From NCBI GenBank assembly GCA_907165065.1, contig OU015544.1:1736001-1800000 (forward strand): DNA of 64,000 nucleotides, written 5' to 3'. Origin of the DNA: Caprimulgus europaeus (Eukaryota; Chordata; Aves; Caprimulgiformes; Caprimulgidae). This document shows positions 1-10,921 of this stretch, one piece after another. The notes below the pieces were generated by a model. It was given only the letters and a program-made list of their open reading frames with translations. It searched no databases and had not been told where the DNA came from. The stretch's first letter is position 1; each line of letters begins with the position of its first letter. The position numbers and the translations under genes were made by a program.

Positions 1-1049
1 GTGCTTAACGAGCTTTGCATTGCATAAAACCCCAAAGCTTGGGAATGATTTAACTCGTTGCATTTAGGTTTGTAGTAGGCAGTCTGCACAGCCACCCTGG
101 CACAGTGGCACTACGCACCTCACGGGATCTCTTGTCACCTCTGTGCTGCCCTCGTATGGCTGTATTGTGTTTCTGTGGGGACCTGGTACTCGTTCAGAGC
201 CTGGTGCAATTGTAACAGCAATGCTGGTAATTAAAATGTGGTTTAACACAGATAGGAAGTAGATCCTTTGTATGTTTACGGTGCCTGGTGCAGGCAAATG
301 TGACTGGTAGTTATGAATTTCGAATACTTCCTTATACTTGGGCACTGTTCTTGCAGTAAACTCAACCTGCCTGGAACACCTGACATGGCCAGGGCTGTGT
401 CTGCCCCGCATAGCTCAGTGACCCCATAGCTCATACCTCTTCCCCAAAATACTCCTGTTGTTACTGTTTCTGTGCAATGCTGGTGTGAGATAACTGATTT
501 TGTGTGAAATTCTTCTGTTGCCCCTCGGAGCATGCTTGATGTTGATTTAGATGAACAGGATCTGCATCACTGGGGGAAGTGGTACGTTGCTCAGTGCGAA
601 GCTCGAAGGCTGCTTCTGTTCATTTATGCAGATTCTGAGGTATTTAATCCTTTGCATGGCAACTTGAGAGCTGTTCTCTGTAGCTGACAGATGTAGCCTT
701 TGGCAGTTCGTGTCTGAGAGCTGAAGATTGCATTGGACAGAAGGACATTGCAAATAGATCAGAGATTCATTTGGGATCAGCACATGAAAATGGGTTCCTA
801 CTCGGACCCAGGCAAAGGCCAAAGCTCAGTAATTAATATCTGCGTTATTCCTGCTCAGGCTGGGGGAGGAGGTCTGGTATCCTAGGATAGGTTTGCTACA
901 TGTATGCTCCTTGTCTCAACTATTTAACAGTAACCCTAAAAATATAAATTAATTCCTTTTCCTTTTGCCCACGCCCCAAATACACGTGAAAAATTACGGG
1001 AAAAAATTAAGAATTTGCAAGAGGCAGAGCTTGGAATGTCAATGAAATA
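1..1049. other. Sequence downstream of C17orf78, no gene recognised
   Basis: I see no exon with matching splice sites and no recognisable repeat. In human the next gene in this direction is TADA2A; no part of it was recognised here. Confidence 0.5.
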
Positions 1050-1055
1050 TTTATT
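1050..1055 (-). terminator. Candidate polyadenylation signal for C17orf78
   Basis: AATAAA on the minus strand about 180 bp downstream of the predicted stop codon. Position and orientation fit a short 3' UTR. Confidence 0.45.
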
Positions 1056-1234
1056 TGTTATGCCAACAAGTGTTTCAGGTATGTGGGAATTAAAATAAGA
1101 ATCTGGGTAGTTAACAGAAGGAATCAGCATATGGGTGTCTTCTCAGGAGTTGCTTTCTGCTGTTTCCAGGAAGTGGTGAGGGAAAGGTGATGCATCTTTG
1201 CAGGTAAAAAGGGTGTTCTGAGGCCTGCAGGTTT

Positions 1235-1287
1235 TCATGGGTAGGTTTCATGGATGACAATGGTTTTGGATCTTTTCTTGGAAGAGT
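1235..1287 (-). CDS. C17orf78: C17orf78 terminal exon (provisional)
   Basis: Read on the minus strand, this short stretch gives SSKKRSKTIVIHETYP then TGA (1237-1235). It is a clear counterpart of the human C-terminus (NSKKTTDIIVINQTYF). In-frame TAA at 1297-1295 means the exon must start after it. An AG at 1289-1288 gives the required phase and a total of 276 residues. The acceptor is weak, with other AGs just upstream. Confidence 0.6.
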
Positions 1288-4200
1288 CTTGCTGTTATGC
1301 CTCTGTCTGGCAAGGGAAGAAAAAAATATTAATGAGGAATGTTAAACAACCCTATTCCAGTGTTACACCAGTGCTTGTGTTTTGCAGATCAGTAATTTAG
1401 TGGTGTGACATCTCCTGGCTGAACTGAACTCAAGTTACAGCTCTCCTGATGTCTCCTGGAGGGAGCAATGACATAAAAACTCTTTGGTCTTAAGTGTGTT
1501 CAAATGTTTTTTAGCTCAGGGAGGGGCCTGAAGGTGTTACCACCCGATGGCTGTTCGATGGCTTGTGTGAAACGGCGCTGAAGGGTCTCTGTTCCATTTC
1601 TCAGCCTCTCACTGCAGCACATTTCTCGCTACAGTTACACTCCAAGATCTAAGTGGATAATTGCTAATGAGTAATGTGCTCACATGCTGCCTTTTTCGAC
1701 TCAGAAATGTTAACAAATGAGGTAATTTTCATTTGCTATTTGAAATTATTTACTGGTAATTTCTGCAAATGAAATGCTCTCGAGCGGTTTGTGCTGTGTG
1801 TGTAATATCCAGAGGGCTTCTGTGTGTCGACAGGGCCAAGCTCTCCGGTCTCACTACAAGGCAGTTGTTAGAACTGGGTGACAGACAAGTGACTGGATAA
1901 ACTGAAGTGACTTGATCCCAAATCACAGTGAGAGGGGGGAGCAGAGGATAACTGTTCAACCTCAGCAGTTCGCTTAATGGGACAGGAAGCACAATATGAA
2001 ATCATTTCTTCGTGAAAAGGCACCTTAATAATTCAGGGTTATTTAATTTTTTGAGGGGGGAGGGACAGGTCTGTCTTCAAGCACAGTAATTGGTGATTAG
2101 TTGCACCTAAAACCAGGTTACCCTGTGAAAAGCAGAACGGGTGAGCCCAGAGTGGCCCCACACATCCTCCCCACGCCGACAGTCCCAGCTCTCTCCTGTC
2201 TCTGCTTGTCACCACGTGCTGCGTGTGCTGTTTGCCCAGGAGCTGCGCAAGGCTTGTCAGGTGGCTGCCAGCCAGCGTGGGGATGGCTGAGCCCACCCAG
2301 CTTCCCCCAGGGACAGGTCTGGCTGTCTCCTTACTACCTAATCAGATCCTCACTTGGAGACTTGCTTGCACTGAGACCTTGGCCAAATCTGGTTGACACT
2401 GACCAGGGGAAGGGAGGCCGAGTCAGACAAGAGCTTCCTGCGGCTTCTGCGCGGTGCCCTTCAGAAACGGGGTTAGCAGTGCTGCTGTTTGGTGGCGCGC
2501 TGGGACGCAGGCTGCAGACAGGCTTCTCCTGTGGCTCCTCGTGCTGGAGATCCAGGCAGGGCACAGGCACTTGGGAAAGAGGCAAAAGCAGTTAGGGGTG
2601 TGTAGGGCATGGTGGGGAATACCAAGTGCTCAACACTAACACAAGGCTGTGTGTTTCTGGAGGGGCCACGGTGGGTGCTACTGGGTTTTTAGGCATCAAA
2701 GTAACACAGCTTTACAGAAGGAAGTTGGCATATCACAGCCTCTGATGTCTTTTGTTGTCAGTGTCTCCCTCTCGTATCTCCTGTCTCAACCACCATGCTT
2801 AAATAGTTCATCCTGCAGCCCAGGTGACTAGAGAGTGTTACCTGTGCTTTGAAAGTCTTGCCTCTTCTCTTCCACCCCTAAACTGTTCTCCCTGGGACCA
2901 GCAGCTGCCCGTGCACAAGAGCACAGCTTGTTCTGGGCTGCTTTTTGGCAGAACTGCCTCACACTGACTGCAGTAATTTGGGGAGCAGTTGATTGGAACC
3001 AGAAATCGGACATGCCTCTTCTAAAGCAGTAGCTGAGTTGAGAGGGAGCTAGTGAATGAGATTGAGACAGGGGAACAAGGTTTCCTCAAGGGAAAGCAAT
3101 GTCCTGATATATCAAGAAGATTGTAAGATGGCTGCAGTCATCATGGCACAGTGAATTCAGGAGGTCTGCAAATCTCAGACCAGGTATTTTTCTGTCTCAT
3201 TATATTGAGCACCCAGCTTCTGCCCATATCTGTAAAGACAGTTCTCCCTTCCCGAGAACGTGGTGCCAGGAACCCGTCAGTCCTACTTACCAGGCTGTGT
3301 TCTGGAGGAGTGTGGGGGATTGGGGTGAGAAGCCATCATGTTCAAAAACTTACCGGGAAGGAGTTTTCATAGATAACAAACACGATGTAGGATATTGCAA
3401 AGGCCAACAGGACACAGGCAATGAATGCTTTGATGATGATACTTGTTATTTGTATGTTCAGCATGTCTTTGTCATCTGTGGACGGAATTCCCTCTAAAAT
3501 GAGATAGAGAAGAATATTTCAGATGTGTTTACAAGTCTTTGACAGTTCAAAATTTTCTCCATTGTGGTTAGGTTGGGCTAAGTTAGATGGACCAGAGCAC
3601 AGGAACAATTCAAAGTCTCCTGTAGGCTTTCACAGGAAGCTGTAAATCTCTCTAAAATCTTGAGAGCTTTTTACTTTAACATATTTCAAATATCTTTCAG
3701 TTCCTGCCTGGTTCCCAGATGCAGCTGGTCTGTAAGCCCAGTCACAGCAGGCTTTGTCCTGGTTTTTGGCTGGGACAGAGCGAGGTTTTCCCAGCACAGC
3801 CAGGATTCACAAGGCATGTATTGGTAGAAGCAATACTGCTGTTGAAAGAAATTGCTGTTTGGGAGAGCTCCTCAAAGCTGTCAGGGGAAAGCCAGTATCT
3901 TTTTTATCCTTACACCTGTGGCTGTGCTGCTCTCGTGACTCTGGAGGGAGAACTGGTACTTACTCTCTACAGTTTTGTTTTCTGGGGGCACAGGTGGGAC
4001 AGTCGAATTCTTCGAAAAAGCTTTCAGCTTGGGCAGCTCTGCTCTTACAGCACAATTTGATATCCCTGCCAGGAACACTGGAAAGAAAAAGAAGTTTTAA
4101 AACCAGATGTTTCTTTCTGTTGCAGCTGAAGAACCAGAAGTGATTGAAGGCCAGAGTTACTTGTATGCTCACACAGTTGGCAAGGGGTGGCAGCGTGCCT

Positions 4201-5812
4201 GGGAGTTGGCAGCAGAGTACTCAAGACAGGTGGTTTTCTTACTTCTATGCATTTTTCTAATGTACAGAATTTTCACTATGTATTAATACTGGAAACTGTA
4301 TTTGCCAAAACCACATGGCCCTCACAAAAGAAGGGAAAACAACAGCATGGAATTGTTACAATACCTGAAGCTCTCAGCAGTGTTAATTCTGGACCGTTAC
4401 TTTCTCCTAGTTTTGGGGTTTTTTTTTAAGAGAAAGGTACAAATATTTTTTTTATAACTTCTAAGTTATCAGCTATATGAAATTGAAGACTGCTATCCTC
4501 TGCCATACCTAAACATGTATTTGCTACGTTGAACTTTTTACCTTTTTCTCTAAGAATAAATGTTCTCTGAAACTTTTTCCTCTGGCGCGTCAGTAAAACC
4601 CAGGTGTGGCTGATAGCAGGTTTCCTGTCTGCGATGGCGACCACCTTCAGGCTCTGCAGGGCACATTTCTCTGCTGTCTGGTTTGTCAGATCTCCGTGCA
4701 CCTTCTCCAAAACCAGCAGATTTATCTGCACGGGGCGCTGCAGACTAGAGCACGCCAGAGTGATGACTTTTCTGGTTCTGTTTAACTTCCCTGTGGTTGT
4801 TTCTATCCCAGGGGCTGGAAAAGGATAAGAAACATTAGAAATGGCTTCTCTTATTTGCAATTCTTCTTGCAAAAGGTTCAGCAGAGTTAGCTGTGAAGGA
4901 CGTACTGCTGGAAAGGAACTTCAGAGACAGCTTGCTGTTAATGTTACAATGAGGAAAATTCACACTTTGGTGATTCTTTTTTGACAGACAAGCTTTATTC
5001 TTAACACTTAAGCACAGTAAGTTGTTACACTCCAGAGGACAACATTCACACTGTGTAACTTTATAGTAACATAAGTACCTATGGGCAAACCCCCTCTATT
5101 TGGGGTCCCTGTTGCCCCTGGGGACTCAAGAGGCTGCGTGGCAGCTGAGGCCCTTGATCAAATGTGAATGTTTCGGATTTTATGCATGATTACTGACAGC
5201 AAGTGACACCAGCCAATCAAAGGTTACTCTAATGGTGTCTCTGGTGGGTTTTTTAGCAAAAGAGCTAAATTTTTGCATGACCTCTTGTATCCTTTTTGGT
5301 CAGATGGCTGAGGAATAGCTGAGAGAGAGAGAGCTGAAAATGTTAACCACACCATTAAGAGCCCTGACAGCATTCCTATTCCATTGACTCCTTACCTTGC
5401 AGGAAGATGTTCAGGCTTCTTATGCTGCCAGATAGTTCTGAGGCATGTTCCATGTGACATTTGCATTCTCTGGGGTCTGAGGGAACAGAGGATGAACCAC
5501 TTTTAATTGCAATGCACAGTTAAGTCAGTACTACCCTCTTTTAGTAACTCATTGTAAATGTCAACCTTTTGCTGACAGCAAAAGCACAAGCATCTGAGGT
5601 GAGGGCATACAGAGTAAAGATTTAGTTCAGCATATGGTAGAAGAGAGAAAGTTAACATACAAAGATCAGTTTAGTTCTAGTGTGACAAAAGTTAATCTTT
5701 TACAAAATCTTTAGTTTTATTCAGTTAGCACTTGCAAGTATGTGAACAACTCACCTTTGCTGATGAGATGGTTGTGCACAAACACTAAGCTAATTATTAA
5801 TATTGTGAGCAT
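1235..5812 (-). CDS. C17orf78: C17orf78 ortholog, single-pass membrane protein (6 spliced coding exons)
   Basis: Coding exons in transcript order are 5812-5755, 5476-5396, 4814-4542, 4077-3964, 3493-3354, 2953-2842 and a short terminal exon 1287-1235; the first holds only the start and signal peptide. Joined, they give 276 codons plus stop, and all phases agree. Residues 1-19 look like a signal peptide. Sequons lie at N58, N91, N161 and N171. A hydrophobic segment at about 190-217 is the membrane span, followed by a tail with Cys224, 233 and 235. Identification rests on recalled human C17orf78: similar start, NRT sequon with nearby Cys, a VNLVYLE-like strand, an IVFVI-type membrane end, and a C-terminus ending in a TIVI..ETYP-like motif. 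The function is unknown to me. The gene lies head to head with ACACA, as in human. The first five exons are firm; the 2842-2953 and 1235-1287 boundaries are less certain. Confidence 0.82.
1288..2841. other. Last intron of C17orf78
   Basis: Intron between the provisional last two exons. It contains a GC-rich stretch (about 2100-2600) that is open on both strands by chance. No repeat was recognised. Confidence 0.45.
2842..2953 (-). CDS. C17orf78: C17orf78 exon 6 (cytoplasmic tail, provisional)
   Basis: 112 bp, beginning in phase 0 after GAGGCAG and ending at a GTAACA donor in phase 1. It reads FCQKAAQNKLCSCAR and continues with a Glu/Lys/Gln-rich tail, resembling the Cys-rich human segment after the membrane span (QCLGARKLCQC). 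Several AG dinucleotides lie just upstream, and this acceptor is chosen because it alone keeps the frame. Confidence 0.65.
3354..3493 (-). CDS. C17orf78: C17orf78 exon 5 (transmembrane segment)
   Basis: 140 bp, acceptor ATTTTAG and donor GTAAGT. It encodes residues 176-222. A charged start (STDDKD) is followed by an uninterrupted hydrophobic run ending in SYIVFVIYENSFP. The run aligns with the recalled human membrane segment ending IIVFVIFE. The exon ends on a codon boundary. Confidence 0.88.
3964..4077 (-). CDS. C17orf78: C17orf78 exon 4 (juxtamembrane stalk)
   Basis: 114 bp, acceptor CTTTCCAG and donor GTAAGT. It encodes residues 138-175, starting VFLAGISNCAVRAE, a match to the human FLPGISQCKV pattern. 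The rest is rich in Pro, Ser and Thr with sequons NST and NKT, as expected for an extracellular stalk. Confidence 0.85.
4542..4814 (-). CDS. C17orf78: C17orf78 exon 3 (main extracellular exon)
   Basis: 273 bp, acceptor TTTTCCAG and donor GTAAAA. It encodes residues 47-137, including NRT at 58, Cys68, a strand reading VQINLLVLEKVHG, NQT at 91 and LKVVAIADRK. This is the best-conserved block against human C17orf78, where the corresponding block reads KVNLVYLER with LRIIAAPRR downstream. Confidence 0.88.
5396..5476 (-). CDS. C17orf78: C17orf78 exon 2
   Basis: 81 bp between a CCCTCAG acceptor and a GTAAGG donor. Only one frame is open, and it reads PRECKCHMEHASELSGSIRS and onward. This resembles the recalled human segment of the same position (Cys, then an SIR..L.M/FLQ pattern). 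Entry and exit are both phase 1, matching its neighbours. Confidence 0.78.
5755..5812 (-). CDS. C17orf78: C17orf78 exon 1 (start, signal peptide)
   Basis: On the minus strand ATG at 5812 opens a hydrophobic stretch, MLTILIISLVFVHNHLISK. The exon ends at a GTGAG donor after 5755 in phase 1. The stretch resembles the human N-terminus in composition and length. No other ATG nearby would add coding sequence in frame with a signal peptide. Confidence 0.75.
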
Positions 5813-5933
5813 GATTACATCTGCTCTTGATAATCCTGAAGCCTTTTTTATCTTCACTGCTTCCTTGGAGTAACGTTGTACAAGTGTTTAAGCAGATACC
5901 GAGGTGATTAGCAGAGATCCCCAAACAGCTCTG

Positions 5934-5940
5934 TTATATA
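5934..5940 (-). promoter_or_regulatory. Candidate TATA box of C17orf78
   Basis: TATATAA on the minus strand, about 120 bp upstream of the predicted ATG. There is no CpG island around it, so a TATA-type tissue-restricted promoter is plausible. This is inference from position and motif only. Confidence 0.4.
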
Positions 5941-6970
5941 TTCCTGTTCAGAACTCCTGCGCCTTTAACCTCGAGAGTTTGGAGGTAGAGCCTTGATTCA
6001 CTGTAGGTGGTACTGGTTTCTAGTTTTGATCCAGTCAGGAGAAATGTGGAATTTGGTAAAAAATGGTCCTGAAAAAGTCTTTTCTGTCAGTCAAATTTCC
6101 TTTCAGTAGGAATGTCACAAGTTAACCCTGGTCCTGAACACAAGTGCCAGAGTTAAGCAGTGAAACGGGTGAGACAGGTAAACGTGGCGTCTCGTGGGAG
6201 AGGGGTCCAGGACACACTGGGGTCCTGCTGTGGACTGGGAGCTGCTGGTTGCCGTGGGGCTGAGCTTCTGGAATGGAGCCCCATGGCAACCGCCCCATTG
6301 CTGAGGGGCAAACAAACCCTTTCCTAAAGCCTTCTACCCCAAAGGGAGGGTTCCCAGCAACCCCCTGAGAGCTGTGGGGAGCTACAAGGGGGATGGAGCC
6401 TCTCCAAGCCCTGAACACCCATGAGCCAGGGGCGAGCCTTGGTGCACAGGCGTGGCTGAATACGCCGTGCTGCTTGGGTGAAGTGAAACCAGCCCCGAGT
6501 AATCCCTCGGCCACGGCCACGGCCCTCACGGGACTTTTGTCAGGACCAGCCTTCCCGCCTGCCTGGGGCAGCTCCAGGGACAAGGACAGTGCTGCAAAGG
6601 GCCACAAGCCCTGGGGGGAATTCCCACCGGAGCTCTGACACGGGGAGAAGTGATGCCAGGCAGGCTGCTCCCAGGCCATTTTGGGCTTTTTAGCTCATTG
6701 ATAACACCTAAAACTGCCTAGGAAAGGAAGGCAGCCGGGGATTGCCTGCTGGCCCTGGTGCAGGCTGAGCCCGTGCACCGCTGGGTAAAATGCAGTCGCT
6801 GTCGGGAGCAGCTGTGTCCAGCAGATTCAGAGGCAATACATAACGGCAGGGCCCAGAAATAAGTGGGAAAATGATCGGGCTCCTGTAGTCTGCAGGTCTA
6901 ATAAAAAAATCCTGGTGAGATTTCTTTAGGCTGCTGGGTGTTTTTGGCGAATTGGCGTGTTCTCTATTAG

Positions 6971-6986
6971 ACACAAGGTGGCGATG
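6971..6986 (+). promoter_or_regulatory. CTCF-like motif
   Basis: ACACAAGGTGGCGATG matches the core of the CTCF consensus (CCACNAGGTGGCG) except near its first bases. It sits between two divergently oriented genes, where a boundary element would make sense. Confidence 0.3.
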
Positions 6987-7696
6987 GAAAACACCTTTTC
7001 CTCCGAAGCCTCTGGTATTTAAATGCAGGTTTATGTCGCCGATCACAGGACAGAATATTGTTGTTCAGTCTAAAATAACCCCTGACATTTCAAATGATTG
7101 ATGCTCTAGAGACTCAAGAAAATGTTTCCATAAGCATTCCTAATGCCAGAAGACGTTTTAAGTTTAAAAAGAGAGCAAATGGAGTGGCAAGGGCTTGCAT
7201 GTCAATATTTATTTTGCATGTGTATTTTGTTTAGATATTCATGGTGGTAAGGATGGATTTTAGTATAAATATTTAATATTTACAATCTATCAGGTAGTAT
7301 AAAAACATTCCTATTGCCATTGCCTCTTCTGTAGGTATGGAGACTGTTTTGTGTATTCAGCTGCTTTAGTTCAGTGATTCTTTTCAATTAAAAGTGAAAA
7401 GCCAATAGCAGAATTAAAAAAAACCCCAACACCATGGTAAAGGTGTGAAAAGATAAGATAGATCTAGAATCTCAAATAGCATGGCTAGTGTGAGGTACAT
7501 TTGATCTGCTCCATACTTAGAAGGGCTTCCTGATAAATTCACCCTCATATTTATGATTAAGTATTTTCCTGAAGTGCTGTGTTTGTTCATAATTAACATC
7601 CAGTTACCACAAACTGCTAATTTTTATGCAGCTTTCTCAAGACAGAAATCATTAGGAATCCAAAATTCCTCAGCCTGTAAATAAAAATTCAGAAAT

Positions 7697-7742
7697 ATTG
7701 GAAAGAGAATTGATCTTTTCCAACCAAAACGATTCTATGATT
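7697..7742 (+). repeat. CR1 LINE 3' fragment
   Basis: Short relic of the CR1 3' end: GATCTTTTCCAACC followed by the ATTCTATGATT-type terminal repeat. Confidence 0.65.
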
Positions 7743-9366
7743 ATAAATAATTTCAGACAACTAAATGTTTATTTTTTCATGAGGTTATTCACTACTGTTA
7801 CAAAACGTTCACCATTACTGTACAGCACCCACAGTGCTCAGTTTTGCTTTCTGGTGAGTTCTGCTGCTTCTCTTCCTGGGCTGGGAATGCCGAGAGCAGC
7901 CTAACTTTGCTCTTTGACAAGATGATTTAGGGCACTCGCTGAAGCTGCAAGGAAACTTGGGACCAGTAACAGCACAACTTGTGGAGTGAGGTAGTGATGG
8001 CAGGTACCCTGCTAACTGGAGAGAAGGAGGTGTTTTGTTAGTGAAATCCTTGAAAGCAGGCAGATATTGTCAGTGTTGCGAAGATTCATGTTTCCATTCT
8101 CATGTTTAAAATCTTCTGTAACGTTTTCTAAATAGCTAAAATGTGATTTTGCTTTAAAAAAAGTGATCTGACCTTTCTCTTTTGTACTTGCCTGCCAGGA
8201 CATGAGTTGTGCCAGGATGGATGGCGTCACTAACCCCCCTAACCTGGGATGATCTCTCCTGTGTTTGCACTGGTGATGTTATCAGAGCCTGGGGAAGAGA
8301 CATGGAACCCTAACTTGGCATCACAAAAGGTAATAACATTTTCCCTGTCTCTGTTTTTTTGGAAATGAATTGTTAAGGCTACACTTGCTTTTTTTGAGCA
8401 CATGGGAGGGGTTGCAAGTGTGAACAGTGCTGTAAGAGTAATTAATGTACTGTGTCCCATTTCTGAACATAAAAGGACATGCATGTAACCAGCCCCCTCT
8501 GAGATTTGCTCGCTGGCTTCAGTGGGTAAGAGCAGGTGGGAAGGGTGCAAAGCCCAAAGCTTCTATTTGCTGGTGTAAAATTCCCAGAATGGAATATTCT
8601 GGGCTCTGTTCTGTGCTGTATGTATATAGGCTGTTAACAACTCTCCTTCTGTATGATGTGCACTAGGATCCAGCTGTGAACAAGCCCAACCATTACTGTT
8701 ATAATGATAAATGAAGTGCTGCTTTAAGGCCATCAAAGCTGAGTGTGGCCCAGGGCTATTATTACTGTTTAATTTCGAAAGCACCTTCCAAACCCATGCT
8801 TTATTTTTAAGGTTAATGTATTTCATTTGCTGTTTTCACGTGTTCTTGTCTCGCTTTGCCCTTGAACAAGGGAGTTGCTACAGGATTTAATTAGATGTAG
8901 CAATCACTCCTCCAGCAGTATTTGAATAGTATTTATTAACTGGATGGATGAAATGGGCAGGGCAGACAAGCAGCGTGCAGGTTTTAGCACGACCAGAGTA
9001 CTCGGAACACTAGACAGGATGAACTAAGCACCTGTCGTAATCTCTGATTTGGTAATTTCTGTGTATAGTTATTATCAGTGATTTGGGGCAGAATCCCTCA
9101 GCCTGCCAAGCACTCCCCCTCGCTTTTGCGTGAGTTGGGATTTGGTCCTGTGGGTGATTAAGCGAGCATTGATCAGCTGCTCTCTTTGCTCCTTCATACA
9201 AATGTTTAAATGGAGGAAGATTCTTTATGTAAAAGATAGCTATAGATATAGGAAAAAAAAAGTCCATGTCTGGAACAATTCTCCAGATTTAGTCCTGATG
9301 GAGGTGAGAACATGCTCTGTTCCCCCTAATAATATTATTAACTACAAAGCTACAAATAAGTTTAAC

Positions 9367-9543
9367 AGGTTGCCCAAGGAAGTTGTGGCTGCTCCTCCCT
9401 GGAAGTGTTCTGGGCCAGGTTGGATGAGGCTTTGGGCAACCTGGTCTAGTGGAAGGTGTCCCTGCTGATGGCAGGGGGGTTGGGACTGGGTGAGCTTTAA
9501 TGTCCCATCCAACCCAGACCAGTCTGGGATTCTGTGATTCTGT
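9367..9543 (+). repeat. CR1 LINE 3' end
   Basis: Recognisable CR1 tail. GGTTGCCCAAGGAAGTTGTGG is followed by a CCTGGAAGTGTTCTGGGCCAGG block and a CAACCTGGTCTAGTGGAAGG block. It ends TTCTGTGATTCTGT, the octamer-type terminal repeat, with no poly-A tail, as is usual for CR1. Confidence 0.93.
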
Positions 9544-10785
9544 AAGGTTTTCCAGATGTGGAATACCTGCCTGCAGTAGGCACCTGATGCCACCTGTGCT
9601 GCCCAGTCAGTGTGCTGTTTCCTGGTAGAGCACAGTCACATTCCTGGTAACCATTGCCTCGGTCTTCAGGCACATTTGAAAAGGAAATTCCCTGGAGTTT
9701 CGAACTGAATCTGTGGCTGAGGAAATTCACTGTTCTGGTATCACTCCCACTGCTGCAGTGAGGTTTCTGTGAGGCTGAGACAGCTGTCCCAGAGCAACCC
9801 CAGAGCACAGGAGGAGGACGAGCTCTTTCAGAGCACGCTCTCACACCTGGCACCACCTTTATTTGAAGTACAGGAATAAAGAGCCCAGCACGTGTACAAA
9901 TTATACACAAACCTGACTTCCCCAGGAGGGAGGGGAAGGGAAGGCACAGTCACACACGGGTGTTGGTTCTGTCCCTCTGAGCACTGCAGGAAGGTGCTCA
10001 CGGTGACGAGCTCTGCCTGAGCGCTGTTTGAATAGACCCCCAAGCTGTCCGTGCAGATATTTATGGTTTTATCCCCCGCGGCAGCTCTGCCGCTCCCGGC
10101 TCTGCCCGCAGAGGTGAGCAGACCCAGTGGCGTTACGAGTTAAACTCCCATCGCTTATGTGCCTGACACGGCAGCAGCCCCGTAACGCGGCTGCCTGACA
10201 ACAAAACTTAAATTAAAGAAGCAGGAGGGGTAAATCTTCAAACCGAAGGGTGGCGAAGGGTGAACGAACAAGCGGGAGACGCTCCGGCAGTGTCCTGCCC
10301 CGGTGTCCCGGGAGGGGACAGGTCGGTGTCCCCGCCCCACGCGATGCTCTGGCGCGGGGGGGAGCCGAGGCGCTGGGCCCGCTGTGTTGCGTTTCGGGCC
10401 GGGGTCGCTGCTGTGGGCCCGGGTCTGGCAGAGGAACGGGGGGGGGTCCTGCCGCCTGTACCGGGCCCCGCTGCGGGCTGGTATCCGGTCTCGGGGGGCC
10501 GGGCCAGGCCCCGCTGCCGGTTGGGCGCCGTTACCGGCCCCGCTGTGTGTCGGTCCTGCAGCTCTGAGTGTGCGGTTCCCCCACAGTAGAGCGGTTCGGG
10601 ACAGGAGGGGTGCGTAGGGGGAGGCCCCGGTGTACCGGGCACGGCCCGGAAGGGTCCCGGGGGGCCGCGCCAACAGACCCCGAGGGAAGGGGGTGTGTGT
10701 GAGGGAGCCCAGCCAGCAGCGCCTCCCCCGCGCCGGGAGCCAGTGGGCGCGCCCAGCCGGCCGCTCAGGCCATAGGCATCTCCTC

Positions 10786-10889
10786 ATTGGCCACGCCCCG
10801 CTCGCTGCTTCTCATTGGTCACGCCCCCCGCTGTGTTCCTGCCGAGAGCCAATGAGAGCGGCGCAGGGCCGGGCCCGGGAGGGGCGGGG
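10786..10889 (+). promoter_or_regulatory. CCAAT and GC boxes of the ACACA promoter
   Basis: ATTGG (inverted CCAAT) occurs at 10786-10790 and 10814-10818, each followed by an ACGCCCC block, and a direct CCAAT lies at 10849-10853. A GC box, GGGGCGGGG, lies at 10881-10889. This arrangement is typical of NF-Y plus SP/KLF-driven promoters without TATA. Confidence 0.75.
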
Positions 10890-10900
10890 TTAAAGGTGCC

Positions 10901-10916
10901 CGACCTGAGGTAACCT
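10901..10916 (-). promoter_or_regulatory. DR4 nuclear-receptor element (T3R/LXR type)
   Basis: On the minus strand the sequence reads AGGTTA, 4-nt spacer CCTC, then AGGTCG: two AGGTCA-like half-sites in a DR4. Studies in chick hepatocytes described a thyroid-hormone/LXR response element in ACACA promoter 2, next to an SREBP site. This is very probably the same element. Confidence 0.65.
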
Positions 10917-10921
10917 CTCGC

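Larger units (their letters stand above)
5813..10080. other. Spacer between C17orf78 and ACACA
   Basis: About 4.3 kb before the CpG island begins. It holds a CR1 tail at 7697-7742, a longer CR1 tail at 9367-9543, a CTCF-like site near 6971, and a GC-rich stretch at 6130-6680 with no recognisable coding content. Mammalian ACACA has a further upstream promoter (PI); I could not place an equivalent exon here. Confidence 0.5.

Noticed and set aside
2101..2595. 164-codon plus-strand open frame
   Set aside because: Lies inside a C17orf78 intron in GC-rich sequence, overlaps other open frames, and looks like chance.
3719..4143. Plus-strand open frames of 113 and 129 codons
   Set aside because: They overlap the well-supported C17orf78 exon at 3964-4077 on the opposite strand and lack any recognisable content.
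6122..6679. 185-codon minus-strand open frame upstream of C17orf78
   Set aside because: GC-rich stretch open on both strands. Low-complexity Pro/Gly/Ser composition, no recognisable domain and no splice context.
7298..7305. TATAAAAA as a TATA box for an upstream ACACA promoter (PI)
   Set aside because: It sits in a generally AT-rich stretch with no nearby donor-bearing exon or other promoter motifs. Chance is the simpler explanation.
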